The position numbers and the translations under genes are program-made. Under the pieces are notes generated by a model. It ran no database searches. It was not told where the DNA came from and worked only from the letters and a program-made list of their open reading frames with translations. A DNA stretch of 64,000 bases, from positions 139,408 to 203,407 of the forward strand of contig JAEXFI010000014.1 of NCBI GenBank assembly GCA_023400235.1, written 5' to 3'. The stretch comes from Bacillota bacterium (GTDB lineage Bacteria > Bacillota > Clostridia > Acetivibrionales > DSM-1351). Positions 53,612-61,567 of the stretch are shown piece by piece; within the stretch, counting starts at the first letter, position 1, and each line of letters starts with the position of its first letter.

Positions 53612-53660
53612 ACAGCCACCGCTCCTCTTAATAGATGAATTTAGGTGAATTGAGGTGAAT

Positions 53661-54965
53661 TTAGATAAATTCAGAACCTCTGTGATTAACAGTCAAGCAT
53701 TTGCAGTTCCGTTTATGATCTATGCTGTTTGCCATCGTCAGAAGTGTATCTGCCAGAATATCCACACCCACTGCAATATCCTCATAGTCGGTCCACTCAT
53801 CAGGGCTGTGGCTTATACCATTTCTGCTGGGCACGAATATCATTGCAACAGGTGCGAATTCTCCCACGAAAAGCGAATCATGATATGCACCGCTAATCAT
53901 ACTGCAATAGTCAACTCCCTGCGTCATACAAGCATTTTCGATAATTTTAATAAATTCTTTATGGCATTTCATTGGAACATCGTGATTTTGAAGCTCCAGC
54001 TTTATTCTTACGTCCCGTACCGACTCAATCCTGTCAACCTCTTCCTTCAGGCTGCCTATCAACATATTTTTTGACTGGAAGTCAACATCTCTTATGTCAA
54101 TGGAGAATCTGACCGTACCGGGTATTACATTGACTGCATTTGGAACCACGTCCACCCAACCTACCGTGACGGTAGTGTACTCGCTCTGGGACTCCCTGGC
54201 AAGCTTCTCCAATGACAGGGCCAGCTCACAGGCGGCCATATAGGCATCCCTTCTTGCGGTCATTGAAGTCCCTCCTGCATGAGACTGGCAGCCCTGAACC
54301 TCAACCACATAATTTGTAGGAGCACAGATGGCCTTTACTATCCCTATGGACAGTCCTTCCTTATCCAGGACTCCGTTTTGTTCTATGTGAAGCTCAACAG
54401 CCCCGTACACGCTTCCCTTGGGTACAGCCACTCTTTCAAATGCTTTTTTGCTGTATCCCAGGGAATCCAGAACCCCGGCCAAGGTGTTTCCGTCCTTGTC
54501 CAGCAATTGGTTCGTATCCTCCCTTGTGAGTCTTCCTGCCATGGCTCTGCTGCCAAGGCAGGACAACCCAAATCTTGTTGGTTCCTCGGAGGTATATACA
54601 ATAAGAACAATGCTTCTCTTGGGCCTTTCCTCCAACTGCATTATGAGCCGCAGGGCTTCCAGCCCTCCCACCACGCCTACTACTCCGTCGAACATACCCG
54701 CATTCAGGACGGAATCTATATGGGAGCCGGTCCAAACGGGTTCAAGCTGTGGCTCCTGTCCCTCCAGCACGGCATATATATTTCCTATGGCGTCTTCCTG
54801 CACACTTAAATTCAATTTCTTCATTTCAGACTTTATGTAATCCCTGGACTGTATTTCAACCGGCGTAAAAAGTACCCTTGTTGTACCGAATTCAGGTGTG
54901 GAATTAAACTCGTTTATACGCTCAATCCAATTCTTAAGGTTATCAATTTCTGCATGCTTTAACAT
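53661..54965 (-). CDS. M20-family amidohydrolase, likely ureidoglycolate amidohydrolase (UAH)
   Basis: 434 residues; ATG at 54965 with AGGAGA. The same two-metal fold as the next gene: His82 (TGSHIDSV), Asp93 (MFDGVVG), Glu127/128 in YTSEEPTRFGLSCLGSR, His193 (ELHIEQ), and NGISHSP near the end. The SEEPTRFG.SCLGSR string is what I recall as typical of ureidoglycolate amidohydrolases, including the plant enzyme, and not of AllC. The proposed reaction is ureidoglycolate to glyoxylate, two ammonia and CO2. The rest of the operon makes ureidoglycolate, which supports it. A carbamoyl-amino-acid hydrolase is the main alternative. Confidence 0.75.
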   Translation of the reverse strand: MLKHAEIDNLKNWIERINEFNSTPEFGTTRVLFTPVEIQSRDYIKSEMKKLNLSVQEDAIGNIYAVLEGQEPQLEPVWTGSHIDSVLNAGMFDGVVGVVGGLEALRLIMQLEERPKRSIVLIVYTSEEPTRFGLSCLGSRAMAGRLTREDTNQLLDKDGNTLAGVLDSLGYSKKAFERVAVPKGSVYGAVELHIEQNGVLDKEGLSIGIVKAICAPTNYVVEVQGCQSHAGGTSMTARRDAYMAACELALSLEKLARESQSEYTTVTVGWVDVVPNAVNVIPGTVRFSIDIRDVDFQSKNMLIGSLKEEVDRIESVRDVRIKLELQNHDVPMKCHKEFIKIIENACMTQGVDYCSMISGAYHDSLFVGEFAPVAMIFVPSRNGISHSPDEWTDYEDIAVGVDILADTLLTMANSIDHKRNCKCLTVNHRGSEFI

Positions 54966-54983
54966 ATGAGAAGGTCTCCTTGA

Positions 54984-55925
54984 TCAAACCACATTCTTCG
55001 GTGCACCCTTCAGCCACCCATCAATATTATCCAGCACTATTACGGCCCTTTTTTCCATGGATTCTCCTGTGGCAAACGCTACATGTGGCGTAACCACTGT
55101 GTTGGGGGCTGTAAAAAGAGGATGGCTTTGAGGAACAGGAGGCTCTACCTCAAATACATCTATGCCTGCACCTGCTATCTGCCCGCTCTCAAGAGCCTCA
55201 GCAAGAGCCTGGCTGTCTACAACGGGTCCCCTTGCAGTATTTATAAGTATGGAGCCCTTTTTCATAAGCTTGAGTTTATCTCCGTCTATCAGTCCTTTGG
55301 TTCCCGGGTTTAGGGGCACATGCAGTGAAACAATATCACAGGTGGAGAGCAGTGTGTCCAGCTCCACATATTCAAGACCAGCCTCAGGCTTTACAGTGCG
55401 GCTGTTCGCATACACCCGGCAGCCGAAGGCCTTGGCAATGCCTGCTGTTCTCAGGCCTATTGCTCCCGTGCCCACTATTCCGAACTTTTTGCCCTCCAGC
55501 TCAAAGCCAATAAGTCCCGCCTTTGTCAGTCCACCTCTGGCGGCCTTGTCACAGGGAATAATTCTCCTGTAGATAGAAAGTATCAGGCCAAAAACAAGGT
55601 CGGAGACTGCTACCGTTGAATATCCTGCACAATTGCACACTGTAATGCCTCTCTCATGGCAATATTCAACATCTACATGGTCCACCCCCGTGAAGGCCAC
55701 ACAAATCATTTTAAGTTCCGGACAGTGCTCAATTACCTCTCTTCCGTACTTGAAGTTTGTCAAAACCACAGCCGTGGCATCCCTGCTCCTTTCTATAAGT
55801 GCCTCTGCTTCTTCCGTCCTTGTATCGTAATATACTACTTCCATTCTATTCTGAAGCATTTGGGTAGTCATATTCAGAAGTTTATCCTTGTCCACACCCA
55901 AAGGCTCTAATATCACTAGTTTCAT
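54984..55925 (-). CDS. D-2-hydroxyacid dehydrogenase, possible glyoxylate reductase
   Basis: 313 residues; ATG at 55925 with CGGAGA. The Rossmann loop is GIVGTGAIG (149-157) and the catalytic trio is Arg232 (NTARGPVVD), Glu261 (EVEPPVP) and His281 (TPHVAFATG). The residues after the second strand (YANSRT) lack the NAD-type Asp and carry Ser-Arg, which favours NADP(H). It lies 18 bases from the ureidoglycolate hydrolase gene. In this setting it could reduce glyoxylate to glycolate, giving a redox sink in an anaerobe; the substrate is inferred from context, not from a motif. Confidence 0.75.
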   Translation of the reverse strand: MKLVILEPLGVDKDKLLNMTTQMLQNRMEVVYYDTRTEEAEALIERSRDATAVVLTNFKYGREVIEHCPELKMICVAFTGVDHVDVEYCHERGITVCNCAGYSTVAVSDLVFGLILSIYRRIIPCDKAARGGLTKAGLIGFELEGKKFGIVGTGAIGLRTAGIAKAFGCRVYANSRTVKPEAGLEYVELDTLLSTCDIVSLHVPLNPGTKGLIDGDKLKLMKKGSILINTARGPVVDSQALAEALESGQIAGAGIDVFEVEPPVPQSHPLFTAPNTVVTPHVAFATGESMEKRAVIVLDNIDGWLKGAPKNVV

Positions 55926-56027
55926 AAATGGTCTCCGTTCCGCTGCCGGTCAGGCAGCCTTTGATATAAACAAACAGCAATAAAACCATTAGTACCCTCT
56001 TCAAGGCTTAAATATTTATGGTTCCTG

Positions 56028-56792
56028 CTATAATGCAGCATCTCTGTTACAGTCTTTAGAATAAATATAGGTGAAGGGTCTTGTTCCCACTCCATATGCG
56101 CATTGGGGGACATATGGTCCAAACCAGATAAAATCGTCTTTCTTTATGCCCATCCACCGGTCATCCAGCATATACATGCCCTCTCCCTCCAAGACATAGG
56201 CACCGTGCTCCTGTACATGAGTCTCGGCAAAGGGATGGCAGCCTCCCGGGCTAAAGGATAAAATGTGCATATTCATGTCAAAGCCCATATCTCCGGGGAG
56301 CAAGTCCTTTATAAATACATTGCTCATATTGTCATATATCCTGTATTCCATAAGGTTTACGTTGCCGGTGTACAGGTAAGGCTGTCCTTCCTTGCAGGGC
56401 GTATACCTCTGCTTGTAAAACAAAAGCCTGCCAGGCTCAGGGCCCCGGTTTAGAAAGCCCATGCCCATGCCCGGAGGAGTATAGGCATACCCGCCCCCTG
56501 TAAGCATAAAGCTCTTTCCTCCGGCATTTACCTCAAACTGTCCCTCCATGCAATAAAGAAAGCTCTCAATGTCGTTCTCACCACCGAAAGGCTCTGACGT
56601 TCCGCCTCCCGGCTGTGCCTCAATTACATATTGGGCAAAACCCGCACCCATTTTCGGTGAAGCCACTATGCTTACCCTGCAGTTTTTGATTTGGGGTATT
56701 ACATTGTTGACCAGCCCCGCCTTGGGAATAACTGCAAAAAGCCCTGGTTTTATTACAGCTCTTGTTGCTAGTAAATCATTTGGATACCCCAT
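56028..56792 (-). CDS. allE: (S)-ureidoglycine aminohydrolase AllE
   Basis: 254 residues; ATG at 56792 with CGGAGG. A bicupin. In the second cupin, Glu190, His192, His196 and Gln230 stand at exactly the spacing known for the manganese ligands of the E. coli enzyme (Glu235, His237, His241, Gln275). Short motifs are GCHPFAETHVQEHG and GPYVPQCAYG. It releases ammonia from (S)-ureidoglycine to give (S)-ureidoglycolate, keeping the stereochemistry. Neighbours provide its substrate and use its product. Confidence 0.93.
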   Translation of the reverse strand: MGYPNDLLATRAVIKPGLFAVIPKAGLVNNVIPQIKNCRVSIVASPKMGAGFAQYVIEAQPGGGTSEPFGGENDIESFLYCMEGQFEVNAGGKSFMLTGGGYAYTPPGMGMGFLNRGPEPGRLLFYKQRYTPCKEGQPYLYTGNVNLMEYRIYDNMSNVFIKDLLPGDMGFDMNMHILSFSPGGCHPFAETHVQEHGAYVLEGEGMYMLDDRWMGIKKDDFIWFGPYVPQCAYGVGTRPFTYIYSKDCNRDAAL

Positions 56793-56887
56793 TTAAACCT
56801 CCGACTCATTTATGTATTTAATTTAATTACTGTCTGCATTCTTGCCTTGAATTCTTGCCATATATTCATCTGATTTCATGTCTTGAA

Positions 56888-58240
56888 CTACATTCTTGTC
56901 ACAAGTCTTCCATGAAAGCTCTCACTCAACTCTCCCCGGCTGGAAACAAGCTTGCCTCTCACCATGGTTAAGACAGGCTTGCCTTTTCCTTTTAGTCCGG
57001 TAAAAGCAGATATCTTGTTTTTATATTTCAGATCCTGATTTTTTATCTCCCATTCCAAATCAGGGTCTATTACAGTAAAGTCCGCATCAAAACCCTTCTG
57101 TATTTCTCCCTTTCTGCCATAGACGGAAAAAATCTGAGCGGGCCGTTGACTCATAAGCCTTGCCACCATACAGGGACTCTCACCTCTTAAGTTTACCGCC
57201 AGGTGGTACAGGCCTTGAACAGTAGTCTGTACTCCGCTTATTCCACCCCAGGCGCCAAACGCACCAAGCTCTCCCTCTTCTTTTTCTTCTTCTGTTGCGG
57301 GAGAATGGTCTGAGCAGATAAGGTCGATGGTTCCGTCACAAACATAGGACCACAGTGCATCTGAATCCGTTTTCTTTCTCAGAGGCGGAGAGCATTTGTA
57401 CAGCATTCCACTTTCCAACAGATTCTCCTGGCTAAACAATAGGTAATGCAGACAGGTTTCTGCAGTTACATTAACGGCTCTTAGCTTTGCAAGTCTTATT
57501 TCCTCGGCAACGGCAGGGTGGCTCACATGGCAGATGTGCACCTTTGCTCCTGTCCTTTGGGACAATTGAATTAAAGCTTTGGTTGCTTTTAGCTCTGCTT
57601 CCACCGGTCTTGATTCCAGATAATCCATACGTGACAGCTGTCCATTTTTAAGCTTCTCTTCTGTGAGCTTCCCAACCATTTCATCATCCTCACAGTGAAA
57701 GCCTGCCAGACCTCCAAAATTTTTGAGAATGGACAGCGCACTATAGATTTGATCATTGTTGAGTGAGGTGTAATCCTCACCAGGATCGCACATAAAACAC
57801 TTAAAGGCCAGAACACCGCATTTGTTTAATTCCTCAAGCCTATTGAGATTTGAGTTTATCAACGCCCCCCAAAAACCAAAATCTACAGCGGACCTTCCTT
57901 CAATGATTGAAAGCTTTCGGGCAAAAGCCTCCGCATCCATGACAGCAGGCTTATTCAACATGGGCATGTCAACAACCGTTGTAACTCCTCCGAGAGCAGC
58001 GGCCTGACTGCCTGTTGCAAAGGTCTCCCTCCAGGTATAGCCCGGCTCGTTAAAATGTACATGACAGTCAATAAATCCCGGGAAGATGTATTTGCCTCCA
58101 ATATTTAAGGTTTCCCCTGCCTCCGCAGTTTCATGCTCCTTTAATATTTGTGCCACCTTGCCCTCTTTTACAGCTATGGAGCCTTTTGTCATACCGTCTG
58201 CATTTACAATCACAGCTCCTGTAATGAGCAAATCATACAT
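56888..58240 (-). CDS. allB: Allantoinase AllB
   Basis: 450 residues, usual length, from the ATG at 58240 with GGGAG; the frame is open further upstream to 58336 but without a site. It opens the ring of allantoin to allantoate. The amidohydrolase metal site is complete: His60 and His62 (CHVHFNEPG), the carboxylated Lys147 (AFKCFM), His182 (GFHCED), His238 (CHVSH) and Asp311 (CSDHSP). The cyclic amidohydrolase family also includes hydantoinases, but the ureide genes around it settle the role. It follows the binding-protein gene of the importer by 158 bases. Confidence 0.92.
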   Translation of the reverse strand: MYDLLITGAVIVNADGMTKGSIAVKEGKVAQILKEHETAEAGETLNIGGKYIFPGFIDCHVHFNEPGYTWRETFATGSQAAALGGVTTVVDMPMLNKPAVMDAEAFARKLSIIEGRSAVDFGFWGALINSNLNRLEELNKCGVLAFKCFMCDPGEDYTSLNNDQIYSALSILKNFGGLAGFHCEDDEMVGKLTEEKLKNGQLSRMDYLESRPVEAELKATKALIQLSQRTGAKVHICHVSHPAVAEEIRLAKLRAVNVTAETCLHYLLFSQENLLESGMLYKCSPPLRKKTDSDALWSYVCDGTIDLICSDHSPATEEEKEEGELGAFGAWGGISGVQTTVQGLYHLAVNLRGESPCMVARLMSQRPAQIFSVYGRKGEIQKGFDADFTVIDPDLEWEIKNQDLKYKNKISAFTGLKGKGKPVLTMVRGKLVSSRGELSESFHGRLVTRM

Positions 58241-58398
58241 ATTAATCTCCCATCTGCGCGCATAGCGCGTACACAAATAGAAATGAAAGACACGTAGTGG
58301 CTTTTGCTGTGTGAAAGGCACTTTGACATACAACATGTATCTTTCACTCTATCTCCCCATGTACTATGTGTGTTTTATGTGCGTATATTTTGCCATTG

Positions 58399-59511
58399 TC
58401 AGTTTGCAGTTACAAGCTCCGGAAATACCTTCTTGAGAATAGAGGAATCTGCATACTTGTCAATGCTTGGAGCCTCCGGTATATTTCCCATTTCCTTCAT
58501 AAAGTCTGCCATGGATACGCTGGCATCAACAAAAGCCTGATTGTATTCCATTGTATATTTATTTTTTCCCATTATCTCTTTTACCTGGGCTGTCTCCAAA
58601 TGCAGTTCTGCAGCAATTATTTCCGCCGCTTCATCAGGCTTTTCACTTATGAAATCCGTGGCCTTTTTTATGGCTTTAATAAGTGACGCAACTGTGTTCG
58701 GATTCTCCTTCAGGAAATCATCTGTTACCTGCATTGTGGTGTAAAAGCTCAACCAGTTTACATCACCCGACTTTTCAGGAAGATAGGCTTTCAAGCCGCT
58801 GAACAGAAGAGTTCCTCCCAGCTTCACAGCATTTGACACCCAGGGCTCCCAGCAGGCCATAGCATCTATATCACCCTTTTCAAAGGCAGCTATCTGATCT
58901 GAGGGTGAGAGGATAACAAATTTAATCTTGTCTATATCTACACCCAACTCCTTGCACATGTTTCTTATAGCTATTAACACCCCTGCTCCAGAGGCTATTC
59001 CAATTTTTTTGCCTTCAAGGTCCTTTGCAGACTTGATTTCAACTCCCTTGCGAGCAACCACGCACTGGGTGTTTCCGATATCTGCCACTGTGGCAACCAC
59101 TTTTACTCCTACTTTGTTTGCGGCCAGAGCAATATCTGTATATGTAGACTCAAATGATACCTTCGCTGTTTTTCCTGATATCAACGGGGATATATCTCCG
59201 CCGGACTGTATCAGCTTATTTGTAACCTTTAAACCTTCTTCGGCAAAGTAACCTTTTTTGTCTGCAATAATCTGTTGCGCAGAAATCTGGGGGTCAATGA
59301 CTCCATATAAGGTCAAGCCGGTTACTTCATTTTCACCGTCTGCAGCCGGGCTTGTCTGGGCGGCGGAGGATGACTGAGCCTCGGTTGATTTTGGACTGTC
59401 TGCAGTTCCAGTTGATGCCGTACTGCTGCCAGAGTCACCGCAACCGGTGATTATGGTGGCCGTCATCATGCCTGCCAATAATAAACTTAATATTCTTGTT
59501 TTCATTTTCAT
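58399..59511 (-). CDS. ABC transporter substrate-binding lipoprotein (SsuA/NMT1-like)
   Basis: 370 residues; ATG at 59511 with GGAAGGGG. Lipoprotein signal with Cys24 (IITGCGDS), then a Ser/Thr/Ala-rich linker to about 60. The binding domain is of the SsuA/TauA/NMT1 type: YGVIDPQISAQQIIADKKGY, QSGGDISPLISG, LEGKKIGIASGAG and DAMACWEPW. Relatives bind sulfonates, pyrimidine precursors, nitrate or ureides. Position before allB points to allantoin or another ureide as ligand. Confidence 0.9.
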   Translation of the reverse strand: MKMKTRILSLLLAGMMTATIITGCGDSGSSTASTGTADSPKSTEAQSSSAAQTSPAADGENEVTGLTLYGVIDPQISAQQIIADKKGYFAEEGLKVTNKLIQSGGDISPLISGKTAKVSFESTYTDIALAANKVGVKVVATVADIGNTQCVVARKGVEIKSAKDLEGKKIGIASGAGVLIAIRNMCKELGVDIDKIKFVILSPSDQIAAFEKGDIDAMACWEPWVSNAVKLGGTLLFSGLKAYLPEKSGDVNWLSFYTTMQVTDDFLKENPNTVASLIKAIKKATDFISEKPDEAAEIIAAELHLETAQVKEIMGKNKYTMEYNQAFVDASVSMADFMKEMGNIPEAPSIDKYADSSILKKVFPELVTAN

Positions 59512-59609
59512 ATTGATTTTTCCCCTTCCGGTAATTAAGTATAAATAACTATTTATCTTATATTAAGTCTGCAGCCTTAATAAAATACTAATTTAGTGTG
59601 TCTGGAGTA

Positions 59610-60488
59610 TTACTCCTCCACAGCATTTGATGTCCCTTCCTTTTTCCACTTCAGTACAACATTCTCCAGCGCCGACAGGATTCCGTGAAACACCGTGTAT
59701 TCCAAGCCTATAAGTGTTGCAGCCAGAAACATGTCCGACATTTTAAACCAGTTTTTGGAGTCTATGATTATAAAGCCCAAGCCGGAGGATGCCCCCATCA
59801 TCTCTGCTACAACCAGTGCAGAAAAAGTAAATGCAAGACTGGCTTTCATGCCTGCCATAATATTGGGCAATGCAGACTTGAAGGTCACCTTGGTAAAGAC
59901 TTGAAAGGGTGTGGCCCCAAGGCTGATGGCAGAACGTATCAAGTGCGGGTCGGTGTTTCTTATACCGTCTGTGACATACCCCAGCATAGGGATAAAGGTG
60001 GCATATGCAATCAATGAAATTTTTGAACCCTCTCCTATTCCAAACCATATAAGGAACATGGGAAGAAACGCCAGCACCGGTATTGGTCCAACCAGGTTCA
60101 AAACCGGAGTCACCATATTGTCAAACCATTTCCAACTTGTTATCATAACGCCTATGACTATTGAGACAAGCAAGCCCACTACAAAGCCTGAAAACATTCT
60201 GTAAAAACTTTCACCAATATGTATGAATAAGGTTCCTTTGACAAGATAGGCATACCCTGTTTCAAGCACCATATACGGTGAGGGCAGGAACACAGGATTA
60301 AACCAGTTGTGTTCAAGATTCAGGTTGCTTATAAACTGCCATATAAGAAAGAAAACCAGCAGGGAAAAAGCTTTATACCATTTATTGTTTTTTGCCTTTT
60401 TAATTGCGGCAGTCCTCCTGGATACAGCAGGTGCAAAATAATTTTTTTCCGTAGATTTCTTTATTAAAAAGAACTCATCCTGTGCCAT
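59610..60488 (-). CDS. ABC transporter permease (SsuC/TauC-like)
   Basis: 292 residues; ATG at 60488 with GGAGGAG. Six hydrophobic segments after a 40-residue cytoplasmic start; the EAA-type contact loop for the ATPase is DPHLIRSAISLGATPFQVFT. It is 13 bases downstream of the ATPase gene and 98 bases from the binding-protein gene. Confidence 0.92.
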   Translation of the reverse strand: MAQDEFFLIKKSTEKNYFAPAVSRRTAAIKKAKNNKWYKAFSLLVFFLIWQFISNLNLEHNWFNPVFLPSPYMVLETGYAYLVKGTLFIHIGESFYRMFSGFVVGLLVSIVIGVMITSWKWFDNMVTPVLNLVGPIPVLAFLPMFLIWFGIGEGSKISLIAYATFIPMLGYVTDGIRNTDPHLIRSAISLGATPFQVFTKVTFKSALPNIMAGMKASLAFTFSALVVAEMMGASSGLGFIIIDSKNWFKMSDMFLAATLIGLEYTVFHGILSALENVVLKWKKEGTSNAVEE

Positions 60489-60501
60489 TACAAACTCCTC
60501 C

Positions 60502-61260
60502 TCATTCTGCGATCAACAATCCTGCCTCGTTTTCTGTCAGTCCCTTTTCGAATATTTCCACATATTCCTGAAATTCAGCGCTCTTTATATCTCTTGGCCT
60601 GTCCAGCTTAATCCTGACATCCTGTTCAACACGTCCATCCTTGAGTAAAACTACCCTGTCAGCCAGGTACACAGCTTCAGGAATACTGTGGGTAATAAAT
60701 ATGATCGTTTTCTTCGTTTTCTCCCATATCTTTATTATTTCACATCTCATATTGTGACGTATCATGGCGTCCAATGCACCCAACGGCTCATCCATCAAAA
60801 GCACCTGGGGGTCATTTGCCAAAGCTCTTGCTATTCCAACCCGCTGGGCCATTCCTCCTGAAAGGCTTCCCGGATATTTTTTTTCATAGCCCTTCAGTCC
60901 CACCAGTGTTATCAGTTCTTCAGCTACCTTTTTAGCATCCTTTCTCTTCTTAAGTCTCGGTCCAAACTCAATGTTCTGTTGAACGGTATACCATGGAAAC
61001 AGGGCGTGCTGCTGGAAAACCACCCCTCTTTGCGCTGACGGCCCGTCTATTTCCTTACCGTCTACCATTATTCTTCCGGCATCCACCTTTAAATAACCCG
61101 CCAGCAGGTTTAGTAATGTGGACTTTCCACAGCCGCTTTTACCAAGAATGCATACAAACTCTCCGTCACCAATTTTCAAGTGAACATTATTCAGTACATA
61201 TTTCGGTCTGCCTTCAACTTCTTCAAACGCCTTGAAGACATTCGTTAAAACCACTCCCAT
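60502..61260 (-). CDS. ABC transporter ATP-binding protein (SsuB/TauB-like)
   Basis: 252 residues from the ATG at 61260 with GGGGGAAGAG; the frame is open to 61323 but without a site. Walker A GKSGCGKST, signature LSGGMAQRV, Walker B VLLMDEPLGALD, switch His in FITHSIPEA. First gene of the importer and of the operon behind the promoter at about 61483. Confidence 0.93.
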   Translation of the reverse strand: MGVVLTNVFKAFEEVEGRPKYVLNNVHLKIGDGEFVCILGKSGCGKSTLLNLLAGYLKVDAGRIMVDGKEIDGPSAQRGVVFQQHALFPWYTVQQNIEFGPRLKKRKDAKKVAEELITLVGLKGYEKKYPGSLSGGMAQRVGIARALANDPQVLLMDEPLGALDAMIRHNMRCEIIKIWEKTKKTIIFITHSIPEAVYLADRVVLLKDGRVEQDVRIKLDRPRDIKSAEFQEYVEIFEKGLTENEAGLLIAE

Positions 61261-61306
61261 AGCTCTTCCCCCTATTTCACAGGCCCTTTGCCAAGAATTA
61301 ATATAC

Positions 61307-61348
61307 AAAAAGGACGTAAACATAACACAAATGTTATAATTACGCCCT
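61307..61348 (-). terminator. Terminator-like hairpin in the leader of the importer-allantoin operon
   Basis: Minus strand AGGGCGTAA-TTATAAC with GTTATG-TTTACGTCCT around a short loop, followed by TTTTTGT. It lies after the promoter and before the first gene, so it is a possible attenuator. Confidence 0.7.
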
Positions 61349-61414
61349 CGTAAGTTTTCTATTAGCTTTTAAGTTTATATTTAAAATGCAGCTTTTTAAG
61401 TCTTATGCCCTTGT

Positions 61415-61446
61415 AGCTTTGTCGCTTTGTCGCTTTGTCGCTTTGT
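61415..61446. repeat. 8-bp tandem repeat in the operon leader
   Basis: Four copies of AAAGC(G/T)AC on the minus strand (GTCGCTTT on the plus); three are perfect, the first is TAGCTTT. Confidence 0.85.
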
Positions 61447-61482
61447 AAATTTGCACCTCAAAAGTTGTCTTAATATGTTTAT

Positions 61483-61511
61483 ATTATAGCAGGTGAATTT
61501 ACCATTTCATA
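61483..61511 (-). promoter_or_regulatory. Promoter of the importer-allantoin operon, weak -35
   Basis: Minus strand TATAAT (61488-61483). The -35 position 17 bases away reads TATGAA (61511-61506), far from TTGACA, which suggests an activator is needed. Confidence 0.65.
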
Positions 61512-61516
61512 GTACT

Positions 61517-61550
61517 ATATGCACATTCCTTACGGTTTTCAATATGCACA
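61517..61550 (-). promoter_or_regulatory. Candidate regulator site, paired TGTGCATAT repeats
   Basis: TGTGCATAT occurs at 61525-61517 and 61550-61542 on the minus strand, 25 bases apart, at about -45 and -70 relative to the likely transcription start. A near match (TGCGCATAT) lies 50 bases further up (61600-61592) inside the end of pucR. The adjacent regulator is the likely binder. Confidence 0.55.
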
Positions 61551-61567
61551 TGGTACAATGAGTGTGA

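Noticed and set aside
61415..61446. CRISPR-like array
   Set aside because: The repeat is only 8 bp with no spacers, and no cas gene is near.
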